From Paenibacillus taichungensis (lineage in GTDB: Bacteria > Bacillota > Bacilli > Paenibacillales > Paenibacillaceae): a DNA stretch of 64,000 bases. A program made the position numbers and the translations under genes. Below the pieces are notes generated by a model that was not told the DNA's origin, ran no database searches, and saw only the letters and a list, made by a program, of their open reading frames with translations. Location: positions 186,001 through 250,000 of the forward strand of contig NZ_QEVW01000006.1 in assembly GCF_003287275.1 (NCBI RefSeq), given 5' to 3'. The number at the start of each line of letters is the position of its first letter. Within the stretch, counting starts at the first letter, position 1. Of the stretch, positions 8,957 through 17,217 are shown piece after piece.

Positions 8957-9373
8957 TCAATCGCTATCCTTTTTCCATTGCTTAATCTTCTGCTCCAGAC
9001 GCTCAATCAACCCTGCATCTGCTTCATCCAGCGCATCCAGCATGTGATTCACAGCAAGTACCCCGAATTCATCCACCAACTCATGTGACAATTCCTTGGA
9101 TTGGTCGTTCATAAACTCCTCCCTGCTCTGTACCGGATGGTACAGTGACGTTCGGCCCTTCTGCGACTTGTGGAGCAGCTCCTTGTCCACGAGACGATTC
9201 ATCACCGTCATGACTGTATTGAAATTAACGTCTTTATCTTTTTCTAGTGCGGTTTGCACTTCGCGAATGCTGCTGCCTGGACGCGCCCATAGAATGTCCA
9301 TAATCTTCGCCTCCAGCGGACCGAAAAACCGGTTCAGTCCACGCTCACCCACTTTAAAATTGTGTATTCTCAT
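8957..9373 (-). CDS. BlaI/MecI/CopY family transcriptional repressor
   Basis: 138 residues. The winged helix has the typical order GPLEAKIMDILWARPGSSIREVQTAL, VNFNTVMTVMNRLVDKELLHKSQKGRTSLYHPV, then a C-terminal dimerisation/cleavage region (HELVDEFGVLAVNHMLDALDE). BlaI proteins dimerise on palindromic operators and are inactivated by a partner M56 protease, which is encoded immediately downstream. An inverted repeat lies just before the gene and may be the autoregulatory operator. No beta-lactamase or PBP gene is nearby, so the controlled genes may be this pair itself, doxX, or distant targets. Confidence 0.9.
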   Translation of the reverse strand: MRIHNFKVGERGLNRFFGPLEAKIMDILWARPGSSIREVQTALEKDKDVNFNTVMTVMNRLVDKELLHKSQKGRTSLYHPVQSREEFMNDQSKELSHELVDEFGVLAVNHMLDALDEADAGLIERLEQKIKQWKKDSD

Positions 9374-9389
9374 GTTCAGACACCCCTCA

Positions 9390-9406
9390 CACTACCCATT
9401 GTAGTG
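9390..9406. promoter_or_regulatory. Possible BlaI-type operator
   Basis: CACTAC and GTAGTG form a perfect inverted repeat with a 5-base spacer, 17 bases upstream of the repressor start codon. Its place and symmetry fit autoregulation by a dimeric BlaI-type repressor. Only one copy was seen. Confidence 0.45.
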
Positions 9407-9513
9407 CCAACAAACGAGAAGTCAACCTCTATGTCAGCTATTTATTGTAAATGATTTGTAAATATGTTTTCCATTTCAGAATATTATTTAGATGCACTAG
9501 TTCAGCCAATCGT

Positions 9514-9567
9514 TAAAAAAAGCCTAAAGACCGGGCAGGTCTGCTATTCCGCAGTCCTGCCCGGTCT
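9514..9567 (-). terminator. Strong terminator after katA
   Basis: AGACCGGGCAGG...CCTGCCCGGTCT forms a GC-rich stem (9528-9567), extended by TCTGC/GCAGT pairing. The minus strand continues into a run of T (complement of 9514-9521). Confidence 0.9.
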
Positions 9568-9618
9568 AATTCATAAATCGATTATTCGTTTCTGAAATAA
9601 TGATGGAATGATTGCTTT

Positions 9619-11082
9619 TTATTTACGATCCTGTGAGGGCATAAATGCGGAAATATCCACACCCAGTCCATGAGCCAAACGACCACCGAGCTGTCCATCT
9701 GCCTGGAAGAAATGGCACAAAGCACGCAGCTGGGTCTGTTCCGGTACTGCCTTCAAGTCATTGATCAGGTTATCGAGCAAATGTTGCTGCTCCACCGCCG
9801 TGAATGAACGGAACAACTCCCCTGACTGCGTATAGTTATCGGTTTTCTCTATTTTCTCCCGTGTAACATGGCCCTGTAACGGAGCTTGACTGTCACGATA
9901 TTCAGGTGCTTCCTCCGGGCTGTTGCCCGAGCTGTTCGGTTCATAGTTTACCGGGGACGGGTCCTGATTCACATTCATCAATCCATCACGCTGATGATTG
10001 CGGACCGGAGCATAAGGACAGTTCACCGGAATCTGCAAATAGTTTGGTCCCAGCCGGTGGCGCTGTGTATCCGGATAAGAGAACAGACGACCTTGCAGCA
10101 ATTTATCTTCGGAAGGCTCGATCCCAGGCACCAAAGCGCTTGGTGAAAAGGCTGCTTGCTCTACTTCTGCGAAGAAGTTTTGTGGATTTCGGTTCAATGT
10201 CATGGTTCCGATCGTCTGGAACGGCAGTACATCTTCCGGCCAAGTCTTGGTTGGGTCGAGCGGATCGAAGGCGAAATCATCCATCTGCTCCGGTTTCAGC
10301 AACTGTACCTGCAGCTTCCACTGCGGGTATTGCCCGTTTTTGATATGATCGTGCAAATCCCGGGTGGCATGGTTAAAATCCTGTCCTTGCACCTCAGCTG
10401 CCTCTTGACGTGAGAAGCCTCGTACGCCTTGAGCCGATTCCCACTTGTATTTCACATAATGGACTTGCCCTTGAGCATTAATCCATTTGAAGGCGTGTAC
10501 GCCGAATCCATCCATTTCACGGTAACTTGCTGGTGTACCCAGATCGGAGAACAACCAGGTCATCATATGAGTAGACTCGGGTGATAGTGTCATGAAGTCC
10601 CAGTAGCGTGCAGGGTCCTGGATATTCGTATCCGGCGCAGGCTTCAGGGAATGAACCATATCCGGGAACTTCATCGCATCACGGATGAAAAAGACGGGTA
10701 AGTGGTTACCCACAATATCATAGTTCCCTTCACGGGTGTAGAACTTCACAGCAAATCCACGTGGATCACGCGCTGTCTCCGGTGAACCCGTTCCGTGAAT
10801 TACGGTCGAGAACCGCACCAGTACATCCGTCTCTGTGCCCGGGTCTTGTAAGAAATCGGCTGTCGTATAAGCCTTCATGCTCTTCTCCAGCGTAAACACA
10901 CCATGTGCACCAGCACCTCTCGCATGAACGACCCGTTCCGGAATACGCTCACGGTCAAAGTGTGCGATCTTCTCAAGCAGATGATAATCCTCAAGTAATG
11001 TGGGGCCTCTTCTTCCTGCTGTACGGGAGTTTTGGTTGTCACCTACGGGTGCACCCTGATTGGTTGTCATGCGTTCTGTCAT
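9619..11082 (-). CDS. katA: Catalase, monofunctional heme type (KatA)
   Basis: A 487-residue clade-3-sized catalase. Near the N-terminus RERIPERVVHARGAGAHGVF contains the catalytic His of the family, followed by VRFSTV and the distal Asn region (EGNYDIVGNHLPVFFIRD). The proximal heme-binding Tyr motif is RLFSYPDTQRHRLGPNY near residue 340. The enzyme dismutates hydrogen peroxide to water and oxygen in the cytoplasm. ATG 11082 follows GAGGAGG with an 8-base spacer. Upstream lie two 15-bp boxes resembling PerR operators, and perR itself is nearby, so peroxide-inducible control is likely. Confidence 0.96.
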   Translation of the reverse strand: MTERMTTNQGAPVGDNQNSRTAGRRGPTLLEDYHLLEKIAHFDRERIPERVVHARGAGAHGVFTLEKSMKAYTTADFLQDPGTETDVLVRFSTVIHGTGSPETARDPRGFAVKFYTREGNYDIVGNHLPVFFIRDAMKFPDMVHSLKPAPDTNIQDPARYWDFMTLSPESTHMMTWLFSDLGTPASYREMDGFGVHAFKWINAQGQVHYVKYKWESAQGVRGFSRQEAAEVQGQDFNHATRDLHDHIKNGQYPQWKLQVQLLKPEQMDDFAFDPLDPTKTWPEDVLPFQTIGTMTLNRNPQNFFAEVEQAAFSPSALVPGIEPSEDKLLQGRLFSYPDTQRHRLGPNYLQIPVNCPYAPVRNHQRDGLMNVNQDPSPVNYEPNSSGNSPEEAPEYRDSQAPLQGHVTREKIEKTDNYTQSGELFRSFTAVEQQHLLDNLINDLKAVPEQTQLRALCHFFQADGQLGGRLAHGLGVDISAFMPSQDRK

Positions 11083-11164
11083 ATCGTTATCCTCCTCATG
11101 TTGGTCTCATGCCTGCTGTATATACTCTATTAAAATCATATTCACCATCGGTTTAAATATACAT

Positions 11165-11197
11165 TTAGACTTGATCTAACTGTTAAATTGATTCTAA
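11165..11197. promoter_or_regulatory. Tandem PerR-like operators upstream of katA
   Basis: Two 15-bp boxes, TTAGACTTGATCTAA (11165-11179) and TTAAATTGATTCTAA (11183-11197), have the 7-1-7 symmetry of Fur/PerR sites and lie about 85-115 bases before the katA ATG. Nearly the same sequence occurs before dps and perR in this window. A repressor blocking katA until peroxide oxidises it fits the family. Confidence 0.65.
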
Positions 11198-11387
11198 CAT
11201 GTCCCACTCGCCCCTTGCATGAGGTTCGTATGAGATTAAGATGAGTTTCTTGCTCATTTCATGAATGAAATATGAACATCAACTTGGAGTAAGATGAGCA
11301 TTGAGCCATTCCGATTGGCTTGATCTACTCTATCTAGTGGATATACCCGCATACGAGTGACATGAACAGCATTATATGTTCACACAC

Positions 11388-11411
11388 AAAAAAAAAAGCG
11401 GACTAATCCGC
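11388..11411 (-). terminator. Terminator overlapping the end of the OmpR-type regulator gene
   Basis: GCGGA/TCCGC with a CTAA loop (11398-11411) is followed on the minus strand by ten T residues. The regulator's TAG stop codon lies in the hairpin loop. Confidence 0.75.
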
Positions 11412-12209
11412 CAGGCGGTAGCCCACTCCTCTTACCGTTACTATATATTGAGGCGAAGCCGCGTTATCGCCAAGTTTTTTGCGCAAACTTTTGATATGAA
11501 CATCCACCACATTGCTTCCACCCGTAAAATCAGTCTCCCAAATATCGCTGAGCATCTCCTCACGGGAAATTACTGCACCTTTGGCATCAATCAGCTTCAG
11601 CAGCAGATCATACTCTGTCTTGGTCAAATGAATACGGTCATTATTGCGATGCACGCTCATCCGCTCACGATCCAACCAAAGATCCTTGAAGCCAATACGT
11701 TGACCTTCCTGAGGCAGAAATCCGCGTTTCGGAGCTGCAGGACTATTGCCGATCATGCGTTGCACACGATACAATGCTTCCTGCGGACGGGCTGGCCAGA
11801 CCAGTAATTCCTCCTGAAGCATCGGGCCACTGGCACTGCCAATCATCTTCTCTCCCACCAGATACAGGCAGGGTGTTGCATGTTCCGCTTCCCGATTCAA
11901 TCGGCTGCTGATTCCCGCAAAAGCATCAATAGTTCCAGCAACAGACAGGTCATAGATCAACAGATCAAATACAAGCCGTTCATGCAAATCAGGCTCCCAG
12001 CGGTGGAACACCAGCACATCGAAGCAGCTGTCCGTCAAGGCCTTGACCAGTTCATGTACCTGCCCGGGCATCGGACTGATCAGAATGACCCGTCTCGTGA
12101 CCGGGCAATTATCCACAAGGGGAGTTGAATCCGCAAGGGCAGGCTTGACCCGGAGCGGCAAACGACGACCGGACAGGTTGATTTTTACTTGACCCGTTTG
12201 TTTCTGCAT
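11403..12209 (-). CDS. Atypical OmpR/PhoB-family response regulator
   Basis: 268 residues. The C-terminal 100 residues are a clear OmpR winged helix (HLTKTEYDLLLKLIDAKGAVISREEMLSDIW, VDVHIKSLRKKLG, VRGVGYRLAD). The N-terminal receiver-like region (about residues 38-150) starts VILISPMPGQ, so the usual acidic pair after strand 1 is absent. An Asp is kept at the phosphorylation position (LIYDLSV), but the switch Lys is not clear. It may therefore work without classical phosphorylation. The ATG overlaps the end of perR by 25 bases, so the two regulators are co-transcribed and coupled. No histidine kinase gene is adjacent. The true start could be a little downstream, since no good RBS is visible at 12209. 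Confidence 0.83.
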   Translation of the reverse strand: MQKQTGQVKINLSGRRLPLRVKPALADSTPLVDNCPVTRRVILISPMPGQVHELVKALTDSCFDVLVFHRWEPDLHERLVFDLLIYDLSVAGTIDAFAGISSRLNREAEHATPCLYLVGEKMIGSASGPMLQEELLVWPARPQEALYRVQRMIGNSPAAPKRGFLPQEGQRIGFKDLWLDRERMSVHRNNDRIHLTKTEYDLLLKLIDAKGAVISREEMLSDIWETDFTGGSNVVDVHIKSLRKKLGDNAASPQYIVTVRGVGYRLAD

Positions 12210-12580
12210 TCCGCGCAGACACCTCCAAAGACCACATGAGCGTGATCAATCGCATACCCGGTTTCCTCCGCGACTTGCTTCATCCATTGCGGAGGAACCT
12301 CCGTCATGACTTCATCCACCTTGCCGCATACTTCACACATAATATGTTGGTGATCATCCATGCGGGCATCATAACGACTGGCTGTCTCACCTAACTTGAG
12401 CTCTCGAATCAATTCTTTATCTGTTAAATATCGGAGTGAATTATATACCGTACCATAAGCCAAATTATAACCTTGCTCCACCAGACGGTTCATCACTTCT
12501 GCTGCCGTTGGATGGTCTTCGGAATGACGGACTACATCGTAAACGGCTTGACGCTGTATCGTCAGATTTAGAGTTCTCAC
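12185..12580 (-). CDS. perR: Fur-family peroxide regulator PerR
   Basis: About 131 residues. A winged helix (HPTAAEVMNRL, GTVYNSLRYLTDKELI) is followed by the metal-binding half: RYDARMDDHQHIMCEVCGKVDEV and GGVCAECRNK. The two CxxC pairs form the structural zinc site. The His in HPTA, the Asp in RYDA, His-x-His in DHQHI and the Asp in KVDEV match the regulatory Fe/Mn ligands of PerR rather than Fur. PerR represses peroxide-defence genes until its Fe site is oxidised. I start at GTG 12580, eight bases after AAAGGAG; a TTG two codons earlier is too close. A PerR-like box lies about 100 bases upstream, suggesting autoregulation. Confidence 0.88.
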   Translation of the reverse strand: MRTLNLTIQRQAVYDVVRHSEDHPTAAEVMNRLVEQGYNLAYGTVYNSLRYLTDKELIRELKLGETASRYDARMDDHQHIMCEVCGKVDEVMTEVPPQWMKQVAEETGYAIDHAHVVFGGVCAECRNKRVK

Positions 12581-12678
12581 CAGCAATTCTCCTTTATTAA
12601 CCCATTCAGTAGTATATAAGATGACACAGCAATCTACTGATTGCTATGATTCCCTGAAACATCAAAATCAATTTTGAC

Positions 12679-12693
12679 TTAGATTAAGTATAA
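12679..12693. promoter_or_regulatory. PerR-like operator upstream of perR
   Basis: TTAGATTAAGTATAA matches the 15-bp box seen before katA and dps in its left half and has partial 7-1-7 symmetry. It sits about 100 bases before the perR start and could also influence the divergent diguanylate cyclase gene. Confidence 0.55.
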
Positions 12694-12853
12694 ATCTCAT
12701 TGTATAATGAAGTCAATATCCGACTATTTTATTCATGATTAGTGATAGGCGAACCATCTTCTACGCGGACATAACCCCCACTTGGGATAATATGGTTCGC
12801 TACTATACTGCTTTTCAGCTAAAATATAGTAATGTGCGCTAAAGGAGGGATGC

Positions 12854-13984
12854 TTGTTGCTAAGCACGTTTTTCGTCAATCTCTGTGTCATGATCACGTT
12901 CATGTATGTGTCCGGAATCATAGCCAAATTCTATCGTATCCGCGTGCCCTTTCCCTCGATGCGTGTTCAGATGATCGGTGGTCTGCTGTTCGGAATCTAT
13001 GGAACGGTACTGATGAACTATTCCTTTCCTTTAAATGAAACTACCATTGTAGATTTACGTCATTTGGCTATTGTCACAGCAGCCGTATATTTAGGAGGAC
13101 TGGCTTCGGTCATCTCTGGACTTGTCATTTCCATCCTGCGTATTGTCATGTTTGGAATGTCATCCGCTGCCATCGATGCAGCATTTGTCATGACGATCAT
13201 CGGACTGTCCGGTGTATATTTTGCCTATGCTCCCTGGTCCCGATTAACCAAGATTATTACCATGAACCTGCTGGGTATGACCCTGATCTTTGTGATCCTG
13301 ATGCTGAATACAACCAGCATGAACTCATTATTGAAAGTGTATCCTTTACAGATGACCATTTCTTTTGTCGGTGGAATCTTTATTTATTTCATCGCAGAAT
13401 TCATTAATAAATCGAATGAGATGTTGTTCCTGCTCGAACGAAAAGCGACCACCGACCACCTTACCAACCTCAGTAATCGCAGACAATTTGAGAAATCACT
13501 TGAGTTTGAACTGGAACGGGCACGTGAGCACAAGCAAAAACTATCGCTATTGGTCATCGACATCGATCGGTTCAAAAAAGTAAATGACACCTTCGGTCAT
13601 ACTTCAGGTGATGCGGTCCTGAAACAACTCGGACAATTGCTCATTGAGCATGCCCGCTCAACGGATATCGTCTCTCGGAACGGAGGAGAGGAATTTGCTA
13701 TACTATTGCTCGATTGTGGTCACCACCAAGCCATGGCCATTGCCGAGTCCATCAGACAATCGGTCGAGAAGTACCATTTCGCCCTACCTGATGGCAATAC
13801 GATCCGACTGACTATCTCTATCGGGGTCGCTGTTTTTCCAGATCACTGCGACCACCGGGATGATAACGATTTCTTTGAACAGGCAGACCGTGCATTATAT
13901 GAAGCCAAGAATACAGGCCGGAACCGGGTTTGTGCCATTCCACTGCGTTCAAGGTCGCTCTCTGGCGGCCAAAGCCCATTCTAA
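12854..13984 (+). CDS. Membrane diguanylate cyclase (5TM-LYT sensor plus GGDEF)
   Basis: 376 residues. The N-terminal half has about six hydrophobic segments with the 5TM-5TMR_LYT pattern (DLRHLAIVTAAVYLGGLASVISGLVI, then ILRIVMFG). The C-terminal GGDEF domain begins ATTDHLTNLSNRRQFE, has LLVIDIDRFKKVNDTFGHTSGD and the active-site loop NGGEEF. RSTD lies exactly five residues before GGEEF, the classical RxxD inhibitory site, so product feedback by c-di-GMP is expected. It makes c-di-GMP from two GTP at the membrane. The start is TTG: the RBS AAAGGAGGG is followed by TTG at 12854 and again at 12857, and the ATG at 12850 is out of frame. It is transcribed away from perR. Confidence 0.9.
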   Translation: MLLSTFFVNLCVMITFMYVSGIIAKFYRIRVPFPSMRVQMIGGLLFGIYGTVLMNYSFPLNETTIVDLRHLAIVTAAVYLGGLASVISGLVISILRIVMFGMSSAAIDAAFVMTIIGLSGVYFAYAPWSRLTKIITMNLLGMTLIFVILMLNTTSMNSLLKVYPLQMTISFVGGIFIYFIAEFINKSNEMLFLLERKATTDHLTNLSNRRQFEKSLEFELERAREHKQKLSLLVIDIDRFKKVNDTFGHTSGDAVLKQLGQLLIEHARSTDIVSRNGGEEFAILLLDCGHHQAMAIAESIRQSVEKYHFALPDGNTIRLTISIGVAVFPDHCDHRDDNDFFEQADRALYEAKNTGRNRVCAIPLRSRSLSGGQSPF

Positions 13985-13990
13985 TATAAA

Positions 13991-14043
13991 AACCAAAAAA
14001 AGGGATGTCCCCATAGCCTATCAGGCTAGCCAGGACATCCCTT
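13991..14043. terminator. Bidirectional terminator between cyclase and aldo/keto reductase
   Basis: AAGGGATGTCC / GGACATCCCTT (14000-14043) is flanked by A-rich DNA on the left and TTT on the right. The minus-strand T run is stronger, so it best serves the aldo/keto reductase gene, but it can end both convergent transcripts. Confidence 0.8.
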
Positions 14044-14119
14044 TCTGATCTCACCATTTTGCATCATTCGAATCAACTCGCTTATGGGTACAATAGCAAC
14101 CTTTGAGGTTGATTATGCC

Positions 14120-15058
14120 TTAAGCTAAGATTTGTTCGATTTCTTCAACGATGGCAGCATCCAACTTCACACCGGAAGCGGCAGCGTTCTCTTTCACCTG
14201 CTCAGGGCGGCTTGCTCCTACAAGTGCACTGGACACGTTATTCTGGCGCAGAATCCACGCCAGAGCCAATTGGCCGACCTTCAGGTCCAGCTTGTCTGCC
14301 ACTTCAATTAACTGGCGAACCTTGCCGATCCGATCAGCGTTAATCTTCCCTTCATCCCATCCCAGCTTCGCTGCCCGGCTGTTCTCGGGAATATCGGACA
14401 CCGAGGTGTATTTCCCGGTTAACAATCCTTGGGCCAGTGGGGAGTAAACAACTTGTCCAATTCCTTTGCGCTCACCCAACGGGATGATTTCACTTTCGAT
14501 ATAGCGGTCAAACATGTTGTACACTGGCTGGTTCACCACAATATGATCCAGCAACAGGCGATCAGCGGTACCCAGTGCAGCTTCCATCTGTGCCGCGGTC
14601 CATTGACTAACACCTACGTAGAGCACCTTACCTTGACGCACCAGATCATCAAGTGCTCGCAGAGTCTCTTCAATCGGTGTTTCGGTATGATAGCGATGGC
14701 AATAATATATGTCTACATAATCAACGCCCAGCCGTTGCAAGCTGGCTTCGCATTGTTCCTTAATATGTTTACGGGATAACCCTTGGTCATTTGGACCGTC
14801 ACCCATTTTGCCAAAAACCTTAGTTGCAAGGACATAGGAATCGCGGGAATACGCTTTCAATGTCTGCCCCAGCAGTTCTTCTGCTGCACCCCGTTCGTAC
14901 ACATTGGCTGTATCGAAAAAGTTGATGCCTTCATCGAATGCGGCTTCAATTGATTTCACCGCGTTTTCACGTTCCACATATCCTCCGTATGTCAGCCAGC
15001 TACCCAGGCTAATCTCGCTTACTTTCAGTCCGCTTCCACCTAATCTACGGTATTCCAT
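14120..15058 (-). CDS. Aldo/keto reductase
   Basis: About 312 residues starting MEYRRLGGSGLKVSEISLG, a TIM-barrel aldo/keto reductase of the Kv-beta/AKR type. Visible family features are FFDTANVYERGAAEELLG (catalytic Asp and Tyr), LATKVFGKMGD (Lys), YCHRYHTETPIEETLRAL (His region), GVSQW, and the NADPH-binding end LVGASRPEQVKEN. These enzymes reduce aldehydes or sugars with NADPH; the substrate is not readable. I prefer the ATG at 15058, eleven bases after GAGGAGG. A GTG three codons upstream (15067) is only two bases from that site. Confidence 0.9.
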   Translation of the reverse strand: MEYRRLGGSGLKVSEISLGSWLTYGGYVERENAVKSIEAAFDEGINFFDTANVYERGAAEELLGQTLKAYSRDSYVLATKVFGKMGDGPNDQGLSRKHIKEQCEASLQRLGVDYVDIYYCHRYHTETPIEETLRALDDLVRQGKVLYVGVSQWTAAQMEAALGTADRLLLDHIVVNQPVYNMFDRYIESEIIPLGERKGIGQVVYSPLAQGLLTGKYTSVSDIPENSRAAKLGWDEGKINADRIGKVRQLIEVADKLDLKVGQLALAWILRQNNVSSALVGASRPEQVKENAAASGVKLDAAIVEEIEQILA

Positions 15059-15177
15059 TGAATGCACATCCTCCTCTAAACTGATTATTGATGAAGTTCC
15101 CTTTCTATTGTAACGTATTCGGCTCGGATTAAAAGGGCTTTGGAGAAGAATTTGGCAAATAGATCGGAAAGCATATG

Positions 15178-15202
15178 AAAAGCTCCGCTAAATAAGCGGA
15201 GC
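15178..15202 (-). terminator. Terminator after the GH5 gene
   Basis: GCTCCGC and GCGGAGC pair around a 7-base loop (15182-15202); the minus strand continues with CTTTTCATAT. It lies 66 bases beyond the GH5 stop codon. Confidence 0.75.
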
Positions 15203-15267
15203 CACGATACGCGTCAAATTATCTAGTCACCACATTCTAATAAAGGATCGCTAGTTGCTGGTTTGTC

Positions 15268-16914
15268 TTAGTTAGCTGTTACGATAAATTGTTCCCATGC
15301 TCCTCCCACAGCGTTACGATTGGCATACAGAACGCCTCCGTTATTCAGATCCGCACTGACATATTTACCGTTCGCCACGGATTTGAAGGCAACCAGTCCA
15401 CCACCCAGATTTTCACGGGTAAACTTCTCCCATGTCGAAGGATATGTGGCCGAGGCAATCAAACGCCCGCCATTATTCAGATCAGCTTGCACATATTTGA
15501 TGTTGCTCATCGATAGCAAGGATACCGTCCCATCCGAATTTTGGATGATTTTGAACCTTTCCCAATGTCCTGCAGTATCCCGATTGGCTACCAGCGGATC
15601 TGCACCACCATTCTCTGCGCTGACAAAAGTGCCATTAGCGTTGGCTTTCAGGCTGGACCATGTTTCTGTAAAAGGAGCCGTTCCCGTATGTTTCTTGACC
15701 ACATTCTGGAACGAAGTATTAGAGGCAAAGTTCGCGGTTGTGAACTTGCTCCATTTGGAAGCAATCGTTGCCGCGCTGTCGGTATTCAGGTTCGGTGCCG
15801 GGTTGTTATTGTTGTTATAATAACCCCAAGTCCCTCCCCCTTTGACCTTATAACTCCAGTTCGTCCACGAAGCATTCAGTGCATTCAGACCGGATAGCCA
15901 CTTCTCGGTCAGATCATCCTGACCAAACGAGAACTCGCCCGCTAACACCGGTACGTTCCAATTCTTCTGATAGGACGCCATATCCTTCAACCAGCGATCC
16001 ATCTCCGAATTGGTCAGATCCCAGTTGTTGTAATCCGTGAATTGATAATGGTGCGTTTGATACATCACATTCGTCCAGCCATAAGTCGTTGGTGGAGAAG
16101 CTGCCCACCAGTCGAAGAATGCCGCGATAATGATCATGTGATCGGCATCCTTGGCACGGACGGCTTTGTACATCCGGTCATAGAAATCCATCTTTTGCTT
16201 GATTTGAGCAGCATTTTCACCCGTTCCCATGGTCACAAGAGGTTCATTGAGCAAATCGTACGCGGCAACGGTTGGATTTCCTTTGTAACGTGTTGCCATC
16301 CGTTCCCAGATCTGAATAGTCCAGTTCTGGTATGTAGAATTGGTCCACAGTTGGTTGGAATTCTCCTGACCGCAGGAATGCCATGGACAAGCTGCCCCAG
16401 GTGCACCGTGCAGATCGAGAATGACATACAGGTTCCGTTTGCCCGCTTCATCAATTAGCCAATCCAGTTTGCGGAACGTTACCGAATCAGGCTTCATGAC
16501 ACCGCTGGTGTTCATAAAATCCTCCCAATAGATCGGCACACGTACAACGTTCATACCCCAGTTCTTGATGTTATCCAGATCACCAGCCTGAATCCAGTTG
16601 TCCTGATATCCATTGATCAGGCTTTGTGCACCCGATTCACCAAAACGATTCGTCAATGTGCGACGCAGCGTGTATTCATCTACCGCCCCGGAGGGCGTCA
16701 TCCATTCTTCCTGCAGCAGCCAGCCACCCAAATTTGTTCCACGCAGATTTACCACATTGCCTGCACCTGAATTATTGCGGACAACCGTCCCATTAGCCTT
16801 CAGAAAATCCCCTGATCCAAAAGCCGCACTTGCCTTCGGTGAACCTACTGCCGAAGCCAGCAGTCCCAGCAGCAGACAACTGCACAACAGCATGATAGTG
16901 CTCTTCTTCAACAT
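15268..16914 (-). CDS. Secreted GH5 glucanase (exo-beta-1,3-glucanase type) with C-terminal fascin-like module
   Basis: 548 residues. A signal peptide covers about residues 1-30 (AxA site at SPKASA). The catalytic domain starts NLRGTNLGGWLLQEEWM, typical of glucan 1,3-beta-glucosidases of family GH5. It has LDLHGAPGAACPWHSCG, the acid/base Glu224 in LLNEP and the nucleophile Glu327 in LAGEFSFG. After about residue 420 a beta-trefoil, fascin-like module contains repeated NNGGRLIA and SADLNNGGVLYANRN units, probably for glucan binding. The protein likely degrades beta-glucan outside the cell. RBS GGGAGG precedes the ATG. It is divergent from a LacI-family gene, with CG-centred operators between them. 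Confidence 0.9.
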   Translation of the reverse strand: MLKKSTIMLLCSCLLLGLLASAVGSPKASAAFGSGDFLKANGTVVRNNSGAGNVVNLRGTNLGGWLLQEEWMTPSGAVDEYTLRRTLTNRFGESGAQSLINGYQDNWIQAGDLDNIKNWGMNVVRVPIYWEDFMNTSGVMKPDSVTFRKLDWLIDEAGKRNLYVILDLHGAPGAACPWHSCGQENSNQLWTNSTYQNWTIQIWERMATRYKGNPTVAAYDLLNEPLVTMGTGENAAQIKQKMDFYDRMYKAVRAKDADHMIIIAAFFDWWAASPPTTYGWTNVMYQTHHYQFTDYNNWDLTNSEMDRWLKDMASYQKNWNVPVLAGEFSFGQDDLTEKWLSGLNALNASWTNWSYKVKGGGTWGYYNNNNNPAPNLNTDSAATIASKWSKFTTANFASNTSFQNVVKKHTGTAPFTETWSSLKANANGTFVSAENGGADPLVANRDTAGHWERFKIIQNSDGTVSLLSMSNIKYVQADLNNGGRLIASATYPSTWEKFTRENLGGGLVAFKSVANGKYVSADLNNGGVLYANRNAVGGAWEQFIVTAN

Positions 16915-17064
16915 GTTGACGCCTCCCTTAAATGGTCATATCTTGAGGTATGACTGAACCAGGATGCAGCACTCACGACAGGTAACGGTAATGCTATATA
17001 AACAGCGGGTATACGTGGGGTGAAATCCATGGGTGTCCGCTATTTATCACAATTGAAGGGGTGG

Positions 17065-17158
17065 TGAAATCGATTACATTTCATTAAATATTAAACCCTT
17101 TATCTCTCCACTATCCCCAATTATTGTTTCAATCGGTTATAACTTGTAATCGTTTTCA
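17065..17158. promoter_or_regulatory. Three LacI/CcpA-type operators between GH5 and lacI-type genes
   Basis: TGAAATCGATTACA (17065-17078) and TGTAATCGTTTTCA (17145-17158) both fit the cre consensus TGWAANCGNTNWCA at every position. TTCAATCGGTTATA (17128-17141) fits 11 of 14. They could bind CcpA, the adjacent LacI-family protein, or both. The whole 303-bp gap holds nothing else I recognise apart from A/T-rich promoter-like DNA. Confidence 0.65.
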
Positions 17159-17217
17159 ATTGGAATTATAATGAATTTGAATTAATTGTCAATCACTTAT
17201 TTGGAGTTGTGAAGAAT

